Assembly (NCBI GenBank): GCA_964007475.1
Contig: OZ023273.1
Coordinates: forward strand, 115,243,812-115,307,811
Reading direction: 5' to 3'
DNA: 64,000 bases
Source: Hybos culiciformis
Lineage: Eukaryota > Arthropoda > Insecta > Diptera > Hybotidae
Shown here: positions 35,718 to 50,264 of the stretch, in pieces
Numbering within the stretch: position 1 is the first letter of the stretch
How the letters are laid out: each line of letters opens with the position of its first letter
Notes under the pieces: generated by a model
What the model was told of the DNA's origin: nothing
Databases searched by the model: none
What the model saw: only the letters and a program-made list of their open reading frames with translations
Program-made: the position numbers and the translations under genes

Positions 35718-37576
35718 GTCTTTTTTACTAAATTTTTTGTTGATTTTTCGTTCTTTTCTAATATATCTAAAACCAAACTATTAAAAAATTATTGATAATA
35801 TTTTTCTTCAACGAATTGAAAGCCTGAATCAAACTACTTTTAGAAAGCACAGAAATGCCGGAAAATAAATATCATATTTATAGAAATTAAAAAATTTGAA
35901 ATTTATTATACGAATACTTGTATAGTTATTCAGATTAAAAGGATAATTAATGTGTAGACAAAGTGCAATATTTTAATTTATTACGCTATTTTAACTATAT
36001 AAATAGACATAAAAAAAATAAAAATAAAGTTAATAAATTAAAAAAATATTATATAAATAATTCGGACATACAGGACATGGCACTATCATAAATTCTCACT
36101 TTCAATTTGTATAAAAATAATTTATTTTATTTTTGCCATAAAATTTGCAATATACATACATACATAGTGGATGTGTAGGTATATGAAATAATAAAATGCT
36201 TATGCGAATTACAGGGCTGTTTATAAAATCCTAAAAATCGCTCGCAAATTTCTAATAATTCGACCCACAATTGCGTAAGTATATTCTCGAACTTTTAGAA
36301 ATATTCATTTATAGCATTATCCACATAAATGTATGTAAAAATAGAAACAATTATTTTATTCCTAAAAATGGCTTAAAATTACACGACCAACCATATAAAG
36401 CTTTAAATTATATTTCCTCATCTTTGTTTGCTAAGTTTTAAATTAAAACACAAATTTTCCAATTTTATTTCATTAGTTTCTACTGTATTGATTAAGATTA
36501 CAAAAAATATTAATTTAAGCTTAGTTCATTTAAAATGTTGAAGTTTCTTTCAAATACAAAAGCAATGTTCAACCAAAAATTAATTAGTTTCTGTTTGTTT
36601 ACCTTTTAAGAATTTTCTGCTAATTATTTATATATGATATACTCTTAAAAACCAATATTTACTGAACCACCCTAAAATATTTTTTCATCATAAAATTAAT
36701 AACCATCAACATGCTTTTGAAAACTATTCAACCCTAAATTATTTAACCAAAATTATAAAATTTTCACTAAAATTTATACATATAATTTTTTTTTTTATTT
36801 TTATCAAAAAAAAATATACATACCTACCTATATATATAAATATGTATGCATGCATATAATATTTTAAAATATTTGGCATCAATGTGACCATTAATCATTT
36901 TTTCTTTATTAAAAATATAAATAATATTAAATGCACACACTATGACCATTTTGGAAATTTATCAAATGCAAAAATTTTTCAGTCTTCAAAAAAAAAAAAT
37001 ATATTTATATAAATTGAGATTTTTCTAAATTTTTCTTTAGCTTGTTATACGATAGTTATTTTATTTTGACAGGACAGCTAACGTATGTATATATATATAC
37101 TTCATACAGTGCATAAACTTAGTTAAATGGTCAGTTATTTATTTCATATGTGTCATAATAATATTTATTTGTTTAATAACACCAAAAAAAAAAAAAAAAA
37201 AGAAGGTAAATAGAAAAATAATTTTGTCAATATCACACTATCAAAAACTAATTTTCATCCCCCAAAATAATTTCTTTTGTTTGAAATACCAAATCAAGCT
37301 GCTATGTATGTATATTTTCTTCTTTTTTTTATTTTCAATAAAATGAAATTTTATTTGCTTTTTCATTAATTTGATGAGACCACACATTATGACACAAAAT
37401 CCGTGGAAAATATTTCATAACAGAGAAAAATTGTCTGATTTTCCAAAAAATTGTATAGTTAAATTTTTTTGAAAGCAATCGAATTAAAATTGGAAGTGCG
37501 ACTACTACAAAATCGATTAAAAACATCGAGTTGCAAAGTAAATGAATCCTAAGAGCCTCCTAAATACCTTTCGTTA
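35718..37576. other. AT-rich non-coding stretch
   Basis: No gene was found. A poly(A) run occurs near 37184. The minus-strand ORF at 37335-37526 has no recognisable features. Confidence 0.6.
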
Positions 37577-37584
37577 CTCTATAG

Positions 37585-38112
37585 CATACTTGGCCAAACT
37601 GCGGCTCGCGAGCCGCATGCGGCTCTCGTTCTTCTTCACTGCGGCTCTAACCACGATAAAAATTGATTTTAAAAAATACGATTTAAAAAAAAACCGTTTT
37701 CTCATGTAATGTATTGGTTGTCATATAATTTTTCTTTATAAATAAACATGCATGCGAAATAAATTATGAATGAAAATAAAGATAAATGAAAATGACAATA
37801 AAGACAGTTTACATATCGTCGGTCTCGTATTGTAGAAAAATTATAAAAAACTAAAATTTTAATAAGTTTAAAGTTAGAAGTCGAAAGCTCATAAATTATC
37901 TGCAAGATTATTTCTATTTTTCCGAAAGTACCAAGACGTACTAAAAAAAAAAAAAAAAAAAATTCAAATACGATTTTCTCAAAACTATGTTTTGCAGTTT
38001 CGTGATTTTTGCATGAGACCGACGATATTTAAAACAATTTCTAATTGCGGCTCTCGACAATTCTGATATTTTTAATTTCGGCTCCTGCCGGGATAAAGTC
38101 TGGCCACCCCTG
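37585..38112. mobile_element. Non-autonomous hAT element, 528 bp
   Basis: The perfect 8-bp duplication CTCTATAG flanks the element at 37577-37584 and 38113-38120. The left end CATACTTGGCCAAACTGCGG and the right end CTGGCCACCCCTG share an imperfect inverted GGCCA core (the right end read inward gives CAGGGGTGGCCAG). Subterminal TGCGGCTC motifs occur several times near the left end and again near the right end (TTGCGGCTCTCG, CGGCTCCTGCCGG). These GC-rich repeats are typical transposase-binding or fold-back subterminal blocks. The interior is AT-rich without a transposase; the ORF at 37702-37905 inside is a composition artefact. The left terminus is diverged (CATACTT instead of CAGGGGT). Confidence 0.87.
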
Positions 38113-38120
38113 CTCTATAG

Positions 38121-38795
38121 TACTATGAAATTTAAGGCTTAAAAATGAAATTTGAAATTGGCTTGACAAAACTGAAATTAAAACAAAAAATTGATTTTAG
38201 AATCCTTAAACAGAAAATTATTACCAAAATTCGATGAGAGTGTTTTTCTTCAAAATGACTTTTTTAAATATCATTGAACAACATTCATCTTTTTTTTCAG
38301 TGAAAAAAAAATTACTTTAATGTTGAAAAAAGTTTGTGGGTGCGATTAGATGGGTTTTGCTATCACATTTATGAATTAAATTGAATTGCAATTTGTGAAT
38401 TTATTATTTATATTAAATTTTATTTAAGTCTTTTGTTACAGTACAAAACTGCGGTTTAAAAAAACAATAAAATAATTTTACTTTCAGTCGATTTCGTATA
38501 AAGAAAAATAAGGAAAATATACGTTTAAGACCAAACTGTTTGTCTTAATGAATTTTCATAATGACTTCCGCTATGTTGTTAATTTTAAAGAAAATCTTGA
38601 AAAACAAATTTGTATTAAGATAAAAATACATAAAAAAATTTTATATAATAAAATCAAAATCATCCACAATTGAAGATTATATCGTATGACATTCCGCTTT
38701 ATTCTAAGAATAATTATAAAAATTAAATTGACAACCTAATATCAATTTAGACTCACTAGAGGATGATACTTATTTTTATATATACTTATGTTCGC
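38121..38795. other. AT-rich non-coding stretch
   Basis: No features recognised. Confidence 0.6.
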
Positions 38796-38798
38796 TTA

Positions 38799-39191
38799 TA
38801 CCACGTTTAGACAGGGATAAAATTACAAAGTTTATGCTTAAACTAGTGTAGTTTTGGTTTCTGCCATACAAAATTTCTGTAGTTAGTTACACCAGTTTAA
38901 GCTAAAACTACTTATTAAAACTAGAAAATGAAAGCAGTAAGCAAAAGTGAAATCAATTATTTGTAATAAATCATAGCATAATCTATGTAGATAAAGTTGG
39001 GCAAAATGGTGGTGAAAAACTAAAAAAAAAGTTTCTACTCATACAAAAAAATCATAATAAAAAATATAAACTACATCAAAAAAAATTTTAGTTGACAAAA
39101 TAACACTAGTTTAATTTTATTTTATGTCTGAACGGTTTGCTTAAACTATTTAAAAATTTTATAGTTTAAATTTTGATGTTTGAACATGATA
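38799..39191. mobile_element. Possible TTA-flanked MITE
   Basis: The left end TACCACGTTTAGACA and the right end (read inward) TATCATGTTCAAACA agree at 11 of 15 positions, all differences being transitions. TTA flanks both (38796-38798 and 39192-39194), as for PIF/Harbinger-type duplications. A second inner copy of the motif (CGTTCAGACA read on the minus strand, near 39134) pairs with the left end as well. AAACTAGTGT occurs in both arms. A 15-base-arm inverted repeat, GCTTAAACTAGTGTA with one mismatch, spans 38836-38902. Non-coding; boundaries and superfamily are tentative. Confidence 0.45.
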
Positions 39192-41499
39192 TTAAGGAAA
39201 AACATTTTATTCAAAATCAAGGGTAATAATGCTTTAACGTCGAATTGCAATTTATTTAATATGTGAATTTAAAGTTTTATTTAGGAAAATTAAAATTTTG
39301 TTATTTATGGAATATTAAAAATTATGGGTTTTGTCAAATGTTTTTAAAATAATTACTTCAACATAAAAAAAAACAGCTAGAGAAATAAATTTATGATATT
39401 GACAAAAATTTCAATAAGAAATTTGCAATAAATATTAATCATAATGGCTTCCAATATGTAGGATTAATTGCGATTAATTTATAATTTAAAAATATATGTA
39501 TTTAAAAATATAATAATTTCATAACTTGCTTTTATGTGTCGCAGTCGAATTATTTAAATAATCTCATAATAAAAGATATAATTAAATTTCAAATTTAATT
39601 ACGAGCCCTAAAAGTGAAATATAATAAAAATTTTAAGCTTCACAAATATAAAGTAATTCTTATTTAAAATTGATAATATTTTCCATCGTAATAATTTTCA
39701 AATTAAATAGTTAGATTTTCTGAAAAAAAAGAAAAAGAATTTAATCAATATAATTATTTAGAACGAAAGTTTAGATGAAACTTCTTGTTCAACGATCATA
39801 AATAAGTAAAATGCATTTTTGTATACAATTTGCAAATTTTCTAATTTTCCGGTCAATGTATTTTTAATCAAATCTGATGCCAACCAAAAATTATAAATCT
39901 CACCTCTATTTTGTGGCGCTTAATTTGAAAAGATTTCAATTACAATTAAAAACTATAAATTTTAAGCATTTCTTGGGAAAATCTGTACTGTCTCTACTTT
40001 CTATATTTCATGCAGATTTTTCGTCACATGAATTCCTAAATTTTAATTTTATTTTTTTTTTTAATTTTTTAAGATAAATTGTATAAATGCAATAATTTGG
40101 TTTTTTCTCACAAACCCCCTCCTGCGGAGTAAAAATATTTATTTTTATTCTCTCAGTGGTGGAAAAATTTAAAAATATTATCCTGAAGGATATTGAAATT
40201 TGGAATTGAAAAGGAATAAGTATTGTACAATAATTATAACTTTACAATAAATATTTTGATTATTATAAAGCAGAGCAAATCTGTTATTTGTTATTTGGAT
40301 ACCAATATTAAATTTAAATATTATTATACATCCTATATTCGCGAACATATTATTGCTGTTCTTCAATATGTGTAGCTTAATGAACACAATATAATTTGAT
40401 AAAAGAACTTGATATGATTTCGTACGGCGTTCCAAGAACTTTGAAAAACTATATAAAAAACTTTTATGCTAAGTAAATTTATTAAATTCAGAAGATTTGT
40501 ATTATTACAAGTAACCGACCGTTTTCAAAAATATTCAATAATTTGAAAGAGAGAGTTTAATCAAAACTTTTCGAAAAATTGCGCACATAAATTCATATGT
40601 CGAACTTGTTCAATCCCTTAAAAATTTTGTAGCTTTCCAAAATACTACAATAAAGAAAATTTTATAGTGTCCGCTGTTTTCTGTATTAATTTTAATTTTT
40701 TGCTGAGGTTAAAAACTTAGAAATTTTGCTCGAAAATTTCAAAAAATTCAAAAATATACATGCTGTGCAACCACTTTGGAGGTCCACAATAATAAAAGGT
40801 TTTAATTTTTGAAAGCAAAAAAAAAATAGCAAGTATAAAACAGATGGATTTAAAACTTATTTTTTAAATTTAAATTTTCGAATTTTTTTCCTAAAAATCA
40901 AAAAACACATTATAAATATGATGTATACCTAAATAATTATGTACAATATACAAATAACCCTTAAACCGTATAATTAATAGTTGCCTTCTTTTATTTCTCT
41001 GCAAGGGAGGCATACAGACTAGGAAATTTATAAAAAGTATTTAAATATAGAGAAAAAACGATTTTGTTTTTAATGACCTTCTTATTATTATTAACTAGTT
41101 CTTACCTGAGTTTAATGAATTAAATATTTTGAACATTAATAAAAATGCAAAAAAATTTAAAGAGATATAAATTTTTTGATTTTAAAATTTTGCTTAATGA
41201 TATTTACTATTGGCATACAATTGTATTATATACTTACTATATATCCAAATTATGCATAATTTAATCCTTTCCCAAACTAAGTTATACCAAAAAAATGATA
41301 AAACAACATAATATTAAAGAAGAGGTTTACGTTAATTCTAGGTAATAAAATAAAAATTTTAAGTATGGATAGTACTTATTACGTAAGTAAATAATTGTAC
41401 TTGTTCCCAATAAAAAATGAAAAGGCAAAAACGTGTCGATAAATATGACACATTAAATAATAATATAACAGAAATTAAAAAATAATCTATTCATGTGTC

Positions 41500-41524
41500 A
41501 TTATTATTATTATTATTATTATTA
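41500..41524. repeat. (ATT)n microsatellite
   Basis: About eight uninterrupted ATT units, with further degenerate ATT units to 41550. Confidence 0.9.
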
Positions 41525-42357
41525 CTTTTTTATTATTATTATATATTATTTTTATTTAGCTTTTGTAATTTATCTGAACAGGTAGGATAAAACATTCGGA
41601 GTATGTATACAGTTTTAACAATATCCAAATTTAGAAGCTTCTTTTAGAACTACCTTTACAAACAAATTAATAAATAAATTAAATAATATTTATTACATAT
41701 TACATATTATAGCAGAAAAAACTTGATAAACTTTGAGAATAAGATTAATATCACAATGATTTTAAAGCTAAATTTTACACTGAAGTTCTGTGACTTAAAA
41801 CATTCTCAAATTGAATGGCAGATATTTGAAATTTCTACGAACACTTTCATTTGTTTTCTTTATTTCACATATCTTTCTTAAGATTGTATTTAATAAGTAT
41901 CAACCATTCCTACAATTTTCGGAAACTTAATGAAAACTATTAAATTTAAGAACAACTAACTAACTAAGTACTTAAATTTATAAAAAAATTCAATTCCTCT
42001 CTCTTCAAATATTTATTAACATGTTCAATTTATTTAACACTTCCTTATCATGCTAACCCTGATTACATTTAAATTCTGTTGGAGAACAATCATGAGCCAT
42101 GTTGCATAAAACCTACAAAACAAATAAACAAACTATTTACGATTTAACAAATATGTAAACAAAATTCTTTCATTATTAACCCTCTTAACAAATTTTTACT
42201 ATATATAGGAAAAAGTAATAAGAATATTTACGGAAGTGGTCAAGCATGTTATTAGATGAAAATCTAAACTGAAAATTGATATTAGCATAAGTTCTTAAAT
42301 AATGTAGAACCAAATGTTTAATTCTTTGGAGTATAATAAAGAGAACATAATGTTTTG

Positions 42358-42378
42358 TTTTTTTTTTTTTTTTTTTTT
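42358..42378. repeat. Poly(T) run
   Basis: An uninterrupted run of 21 T. It might be the tail of a minus-strand retroposon, but no head is visible next to it. Confidence 0.9.
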
Positions 42379-42655
42379 AATTAAACAGCGGCTTTCTAAA
42401 ACAAACTTCACTCAAAAAGATGTGTATCAGTAAATTTTGTCTAATTTTAGTAAACATCAACGTCAGTACCATTTGAATGTTATGAAAAAAAAAAAAAGTA
42501 TATGTGTTTTTTAAATTTATTATGTACCAACTAACTCTGTATATAATAACATCCACCAAAAATATATATAAAACATTTATAATAATATTTATAAAAATTA
42601 ATTTGTGCAAACAATACGCAAATTGGTTTTTCCACCCACATATTTTTAATAGAAA

Positions 42656-42676
42656 GACGACGACGACGACGGCGGC
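42656..42676. repeat. (GAC)n/(GGC) trinucleotide repeat
   Basis: Five GAC units are followed by GGCGGC, a rare GC-rich microsatellite in this background. The downstream TGTGACTGCTGTTGATG extends the GC patch. The apparent Thr-run in the plus-strand ORF and Arg-run in the minus-strand ORF are products of this repeat. Confidence 0.85.
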
Positions 42677-43834
42677 TGTGACTGCTGTTGATGTTTATTT
42701 TGATTAGTAATTTATTAATATTTTTTGCATGAAAAAATCTCATATTTTGAATAAAAATGAAAAAAAAAAAAATAAAATTAAATAAAAAATTTGTATTTTA
42801 TGAACTTATATGATTATTGCGGAAAATTAAAAAAAATATTATATTAAATTATGATTTGGATATAAATTTCAAATCTTTAACTTTTATCAATCACATAGTG
42901 ATTTGACGGGGAAAATTTTTGTTTTAACTTACTGATAATTGAATTTTTAGGGAAAAGTCATCGAAAATTTCTTACTCAAATTAACGTATACGCAATTTAT
43001 AAATTAGGCATCGCCTAACCTTTTTTTCGATAACGAGATTAAATTTAATCATAATGATTAATTATTTGTATTAATTCGATGGAAATTCTTAACCAAAAAG
43101 CATCTAAATTTTAGAATTTATGTATCAAAACAATTGCACCCACATCTTAATTATACTTGGCGCCAACAATTTTTTTTTCATATTTTGACAGACACGTGTA
43201 TATTATTATTATTACTATTAATCTAAATCGACAAATATCTTTGAATTTTATAAATATTTTTTCAGGGTGTCAATTACAGTCATAACAAATTATCATCCGA
43301 AATCTTTAAGTAGCAAATTTGTTATTTTTTTATGAAACTTATAGTAGGTAGTCTAAATTTAATGTCATGTGGACAAAATATTCAATTTTCAGATGTTTTA
43401 ACAATTTATCCTTGAAATAAATATACTTCAAGGACATTGTAACGACATATGTTACGAGTTGTTAAGTACCTTTCGTTTTTTTTGAATGATTTTGATTTAC
43501 AATATGTTCTTTTGTTTTGTTAAGAGTCCACCCTATAAAAGAATAACATTTTTATTAACCTTAAAATATACATTATGATATTCGATAATTGAAACAGGCG
43601 CCCACCAATCAATTTCACTCTTGGGGGTTGAAAATTAATAGTTCTTCCTAATACCAAAAGAAAATCTTAAAAGATTGAAACCTGAAAGTTCACATATGAA
43701 TTGTAAAATAAACACTAGATGCAACCGCAAAAACCACTTATGATGTGAAATATGAAACATTTAATGTAATTTTGATAATTTTAAAATTAATATTTAAGAA
43801 GTAGTTGACAAAATATTGCATATATAGCCCTATA

Positions 43835-43870
43835 ATTTTATACCCCTTACTAATTTTATACCCCTTACTT
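43835..43870. repeat. 18-bp tandem duplication
   Basis: ATTTTATACCCCTTACT plus one base occurs twice in succession, with a partial third copy (ATTTTATA) at 43871. Confidence 0.8.
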
Positions 43871-44280
43871 ATTTTATATCCAAGTCGCTGATTTACTTGA
43901 TCTTATTGAGTTTTGTTAAAACTTTAAACAAAAACGTAAGTGTACATATGAATATATGTACATTTAATACTTTGTGTCAATGATTTGAAAAGATCACAAG
44001 TTTGCGACCTGAATTTGCCTACTAAAATCAATATTTGAAACATCTAAAAACATACATATTTAAGTTTTGACCCTGAAATTTTTAGATAATTGCATTTTCG
44101 GTTATTCGTAGTAAGTAAAAACCATATATTAAATGTTTTATACTTTAACGCATTTCATTTTAAAATAAAATAATTTGCTTAAAAATTGGCAAATTCTCAA
44201 ATAACCGAATCCTCTCAGCATGGGGTTCTGAAAACTCAAAAACTAACCGAACCATCAGCTCAAAAAATAAAGCTTTTTTC

Positions 44281-44328
44281 TTTAATAAACACAAATATAA
44301 TATATTTAATAAACACAAATATAATATA
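44281..44328. repeat. 24-bp perfect tandem duplication
   Basis: The unit starting TTTAATAAACAC and ending ATAATATA is present twice without a mismatch. Confidence 0.9.
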
Positions 44329-47300
44329 TATGTAGGTATACTACAAAAAAAAACCTTGTATTTTATTATGTTTACAAACATAAATAATGGACAAATAATT
44401 AGTCTACGAACTAATTTGAAAAAATACAAAAAAAAAAAAAAAACTTACTAATAAGTAATTAATTTGTTCAATAATTATCAAATTTGTAAAATTGGTGGAA
44501 TATAAATTTAATGCTAAATAATTGCATTTCAAAAAATTTCAAATTGGACAGTTGTTGTTGACTAAAAATTTTCAAATTATGTTCATTTAGTAAATGATAC
44601 GAAATAATTTTCTGCTTTACTGAATCATAAATCACTTGTTCTGGTTTGGTTAAAATTACTTGAATTACTTAATAAAAATTTGAAAAAACCCAATTTGTTT
44701 TTGACGGAATTTTCTTTTTTTACAAGGAAATTACCAAACCATTAAATGGAATTAGAAATTCATTGATACTCAGACATGACATGAAGATTTTGTAAAATAA
44801 TTTTATAAATGCTTAGTCGTGCTTGATGTTTGTCTACCATTACATAAAAATTAGCTCTTTCAAGTGCTTCGACCTAAAGAATTAAAATTTAGAGAAATTT
44901 AGGAAGAAATCTTTGTATTATAGACCATAAAAAGTTATCTATTATAGACCATAAAAAGGTTTAATTAGCAGATTCGTACAAAATGTAGACTCCGAATTAG
45001 AATTTATGTGTATAGTTTTTTTTTTTTGTTTCAGCACATATTTCTTAATATTTAAAAATTATTCCAGATTCCTATAAACGAATTACAAATGTACCTTTCC
45101 CCCATTTTGACATGGTTCATAGTTTTTTAACAGTATTAACAAAATTAATAATGTGTGAGTAAATGCAAAATTAAAAAATTATTTGAATTAATAATACAAA
45201 TTAAAAATTAAAAATCAATAAATAAAACTTTTGTTTTAAAAAGTGTACGTATATCAATTGCAACGGAAAATTATTTCGTAAAAAATAAGTTCTAACTAAA
45301 AATTAAAAATAAATGAAAAATATACATCTTCCGTTAAAAGAATTCTATGTGTTTAACTTTTTTTAACATATCGATTCACTCATTCTACCGTATCTTTTTA
45401 ACCTAGTGAATTTTTTTTTTCCTTTAATGCCCTGTTTGTACAATATTATATTTATATATTTAAGTGAAAGCACCGTATTAGATGCTTTAAATAAATATTT
45501 GAAAGAAACTTCTAAATGTCGTTTTTTTAAGTTGTAATTTTATGCGAGGATATATCATTAAAATTTTTAGTTTTAGTTGTGTATTATTATTTTGAACAAT
45601 ACCAAATTTGAAAATTTGTTTAAATTTCTGTTAACATTTTGTAGAGCTAGATATTTAAAGTCTTTTTCTTTTTTGAATATTTGATCTGAAATTAAATTAA
45701 TTAAAAACTAAATTAAAAAAGAAATTCAATTTACCACCTACGAATATTCTAAAAATATCACATACTATATATATAAAATAATATAATACTATTTTAAAAA
45801 CAAAAGACGTTTGAATTGATTTTTAAAATTGTAGATGAATGATACATAGTAAAAAAAAGTGTTGATACTATAAATAACACATTATAATTCGTATAAAAAT
45901 TCCTTAAATATTCAAGTATTGAAAAAATGGGGTGCTGTCGGAAACCGGAAACGGGAAGTCCATCATATACATACCATATACATACTTGCATAGATGATGT
46001 TATAAAATTGCATCGTTTCAATATTATATCGTTTTACATTTTATTATGGTCGTATATATTACATTAATTTTCCAATAAAATCTGATGATATTTTTGTATT
46101 GTGAAGTAAAAATCTAATAAATTTCTTATAACATTATAGATATATAAATTAGAAATCAGAGTTAGGGAAATCACAGTAACAAGCATAAAGCATAAAAGAG
46201 AATTTAATAAAATTTACTATTGCAAAAGAAATAATATTAAATATGTTAGGGCTGGTAAATACAGCAAATTTGATTTCAAACAAATTATTAACCTACATAG
46301 AATTTAGCTATAGGATAGTGAATCTCTAATGATACATAACATTTTGGATATAATCAAAAATTAAAACATTAATCCAAAAAATCTAGAACATAGATAAACG
46401 AACATTGCCATATAACTAAAATTCAATGCTTGGAAAGTAAAAGAAAATTTTGGATTCGAAAAAATACAAATGTCCAAAACTGTATTGTTTTAATAAATCC
46501 GTTCCTATTTAATTTGATGTAGATATCTTAAAAAAAAATGTATGTAAAAAACCAGCCTCTAACATTTCATCATGAATAATAATACTAAATATAATATACT
46601 CTATTCCCTTCGTAGGTATAACAATTGTTATTTCTTATATTAAAATCAATAATTAAAAAAATAAAATAAAGTACCTGTGGTAATTGCTATTTACTGTGCT
46701 ATCTATAATTTTAATTACTTATATTTTTCTTTTAATAATTACTTGTCGAGTAAATAATATATTGCACATCCTTAACAAAAAAAAAAGGGTTCCTTCTCTA
46801 GGATAATATTTTAATGAAATAATATATTAAGATGAATTCGCGTTATGATTTCCAAAAGAGTTAACAAACCAGACATAATTATCATTCGTATGTATTTATA
46901 CCTTGTGGGCTCAATAACAAAACAAATATATGTATGCCAGAAATCTTTCCTTATAGTCTTCTTGTGCGATAATAAAACATACCATCATCATAATATTCAT
47001 ATACAGGAAACATTTGGAAAATATTAACAGATCCCTCAAGGTTGTAACAAACTGATGTTAAATAGCCTCTGGGGATCTTATATGAAAAAAAGTAATGTAC
47101 ATTTATCTCTTCCTTCTTTTGAACTGTGTTTTATATTCCTTAATTTTCATATAAAATGGTGAAAATTTTTACTTCTTGGAATTTTGATAAAGAATAATTC
47201 ATATACTAGTATAATATTTTAGAAATTGTTTAAATATTTGTAACGAACTGACTTTTCATATAAAAAAAAAAATTGTATTGAAGAAATTTCAGTTTAAATT

Positions 47301-50190
47301 ATTTTTAAATTTTAATATTACTTACCACCGAAATTTTGTAACTATATGTAACTAAGTGTATTATTAAAATTTATAAATATTTCTTTTGATGAAATATTTT
47401 TTTTTGCAAAAGTATAGATAGTTTATCCAAAAAGAAAGTTGGTGGAAGATTTTATATCGGTGGATCTTCCGCCCAAATTATTAAGCTTTACCGACTCTTT
47501 ACTTCATCATTTATTATGAGAAACACAATTTGTTTTGATAGTATATCTTTGTTTAAAATAATTGTAAGTGTTTTTAGCTCTGGCTTTAATAAATTTTCAT
47601 ATTACCAAATGTAATTATTGAAGTTTAGGAATGATAAACAAATTTTCCATGTAGTATAAATGCGAAATTATATGGAATATGTGAAATTATTATCAAATAG
47701 ACAATATTGGGTGATATAAATTTATGAAGATGAAAGATTTCTTTTTTGTCAGCCTTAATGTTCTTGTTTCGTATTAGTGCTAACAAATAAATTCATATTA
47801 AATAGTTAACATCCTTAGGGAATTTTTGGCTATTGTCATAAGTTAGATCAAGGTGAAATGAATGTATTTCTTTTTAATTGAGCAAACACCTGTATTTTAT
47901 TCATTACAGAAAACTTGACAGAACTTTATATATGTACTCAAGAATGAAACGAAGCAATAATAGGCAAAATAGCCTGAAAATTTCTAAAACAGAATGTACA
48001 CAAATATTCTTAAAAGATATAATATAAAATATTTTTATTTTATACTAATTCCTTGATTATTTTAAAATGGCAGAAAATATTTTATTCAAATTTAATTTTT
48101 AAATTCATTATTTCGCAGGAACGCCACTCACAGAAGAATTTTTTTTAATAAAACTATGAAACTAAAATGAAATGCATAATTTACTATTAATCAACATAAA
48201 ATATATATTTTTAGCTTAAATATAAAATTGGATTGAAAAAGATATTCCGTAAAATGTAATTTATTCCAACAAAACATAAAAAAAAAAGATAAAAGTTTGC
48301 TAATTTGTACCAACATTGCTAGTGTTATATCACTTATTTGTCTAATTTAATTGGAAAACAAAGCTTTAGGCACGACAGGGGTAATTAAATTTAAAATACA
48401 ATAAATTGTAAGCTTTTTTTCACGCTATCACTTTCAATCTGAATTCCAACAGTATATTTTTAATTAGAAAAATTCATATCACATTTATAGTGAAGCATAA
48501 TGACTTTACAAAATTAAATTAGATTATAATTTTTACTTTTTCATTTTGGCGGTCTTTAAAATGTTATTTTCTAAAAATAAAAAAAATAAAAAACCAAATT
48601 TTTTTTTTTTTATTAAATGTAATTCTCACTTTGTAATCATAATACACTGCCGACAAGATTTTTATTATTATTATTTTTATGTGGATTAAAGTGTTATGTT
48701 GATATTGTTTATTTGATCATTTAAATAAGCAAAAAATCAGTTAAGGTCAAATAAAATATGATTTTATTACGCTAAGAAGTGAATACACATTTTGTTGAAA
48801 AATCATAAGATTTTGAGAACTCTTTTAGTATAATACCAGAGGGATAATCATTGTGACTTTTGATTTTAAATAAACATGATTCTGATTCGTTGCTTACTCT
48901 AAAAACGATCATTTTTTCCTGCACTCGAGCTTACTGCATTATATAAAATTATTTTTGTTTACTACAATATATATTTCTTCTAGAAAAAGTCATAAAAATA
49001 TTAACAATAAGCCAACAACCTTTCGATCCAATATCAATCTGAGGGCAACAACTATATAATTGTTACATCATATATTAATTATATAAAAAACAGGTAGTCC
49101 TTCCAATTTTCTTATTTTGACAGACTATTGGAGTTTTAGTATTTTCTTAAGTGTCGATATTCTTTTTTTTAATATAGTTTAAAATTAGCCATAATGTTAC
49201 ATAATGCAAATCGAAGTTTTATTGCATTATTCGTCATTTGAAATGATTATAGTGAGAAGAGGTTTATAAATTGCCAACATCTATATCTAATACTATATTA
49301 AATTTGTCTATAAACGACAAAATTATCTACTAAATTCTATATTAATACCTTTTTTCTTAAGAACAGTACGTACCTATAAACTTTTTTAGTAGTAAATCTT
49401 TATGAGTTGGGATAATTAAGTTAACTACTTAATAAAAACTTCTCGCAAGTGTATAGTTTTTAATTTTTTTTTTGATTAAGATCTCAAATATTAAACACAC
49501 TTAAAAAGATATATTTTGATAATTTCTTGATATAAATCTTATGGTTATTTTAACAAAAAATAAAATACCTACATATAAAAAAAATAAAATTAAAATACTT
49601 TTATTCGATATCAATTTAGATATGCCGAATGTATATAAAATAACCATGAAAATACGCAGAATCATTATATTCAAACGTTTATAACTTGAGACTTACATAA
49701 ATGAACGACGTTATATATTTTTATTATAATTCGACATGCGGATCAATTGTAATTACAAATATTTAAGAGCAGTGTTTTTACACACTAAAAATTCTTGACC
49801 ATTACTTTTGATTTTCACGAAAATTGATTGAGTTTCAGAAAATTAATCAAGAGAAACTAATAAAATGCATTCCATTTTATTAATCATCAATAAGGCATTC
49901 TCATCATAATTTATAAAATATATTGAAACATTAAATAGTAAATAGTAAATTAAATAGTAAACTATTAAATTTGAATTAAAAGAAAATTTCATCTTGGCCA
50001 AACAGAAAGCAGTGAAATTCTTTATAACAAAACGAACATTATTTCCCTTCAACACGAAACAATGTCAGGAATATCTACTTTTTTCTATACTGAAAGCTAT
50101 TTTGTAAATCTCTGTTTGCTAGGTATATACATATGATTAAAAATTCTATGTAAATGAAACTATTATATTGATAGTTCGGGTAAAATGAAA

Positions 50191-50193
<3 letters not shown>

Positions 50194-50264
<71 letters not shown>
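50194..50264. repeat. (TTA)n microsatellite, about 23 units
   Basis: Seventy-one bases of uninterrupted TTA. It creates the poly-Ile stretch of a spurious minus-strand ORF at 50075-50398. Confidence 0.95.

Noticed and set aside
42504..42743. ORFs with Thr-rich or Arg-rich ends
   Set aside because: The runs come from the GAC microsatellite; no start context or homology.
44160..44429. 89-codon minus-strand ORF
   Set aside because: Half of it is the 24-bp tandem duplication and AT runs. The remaining part (SEPHAERIRLFENL) is not recognised.
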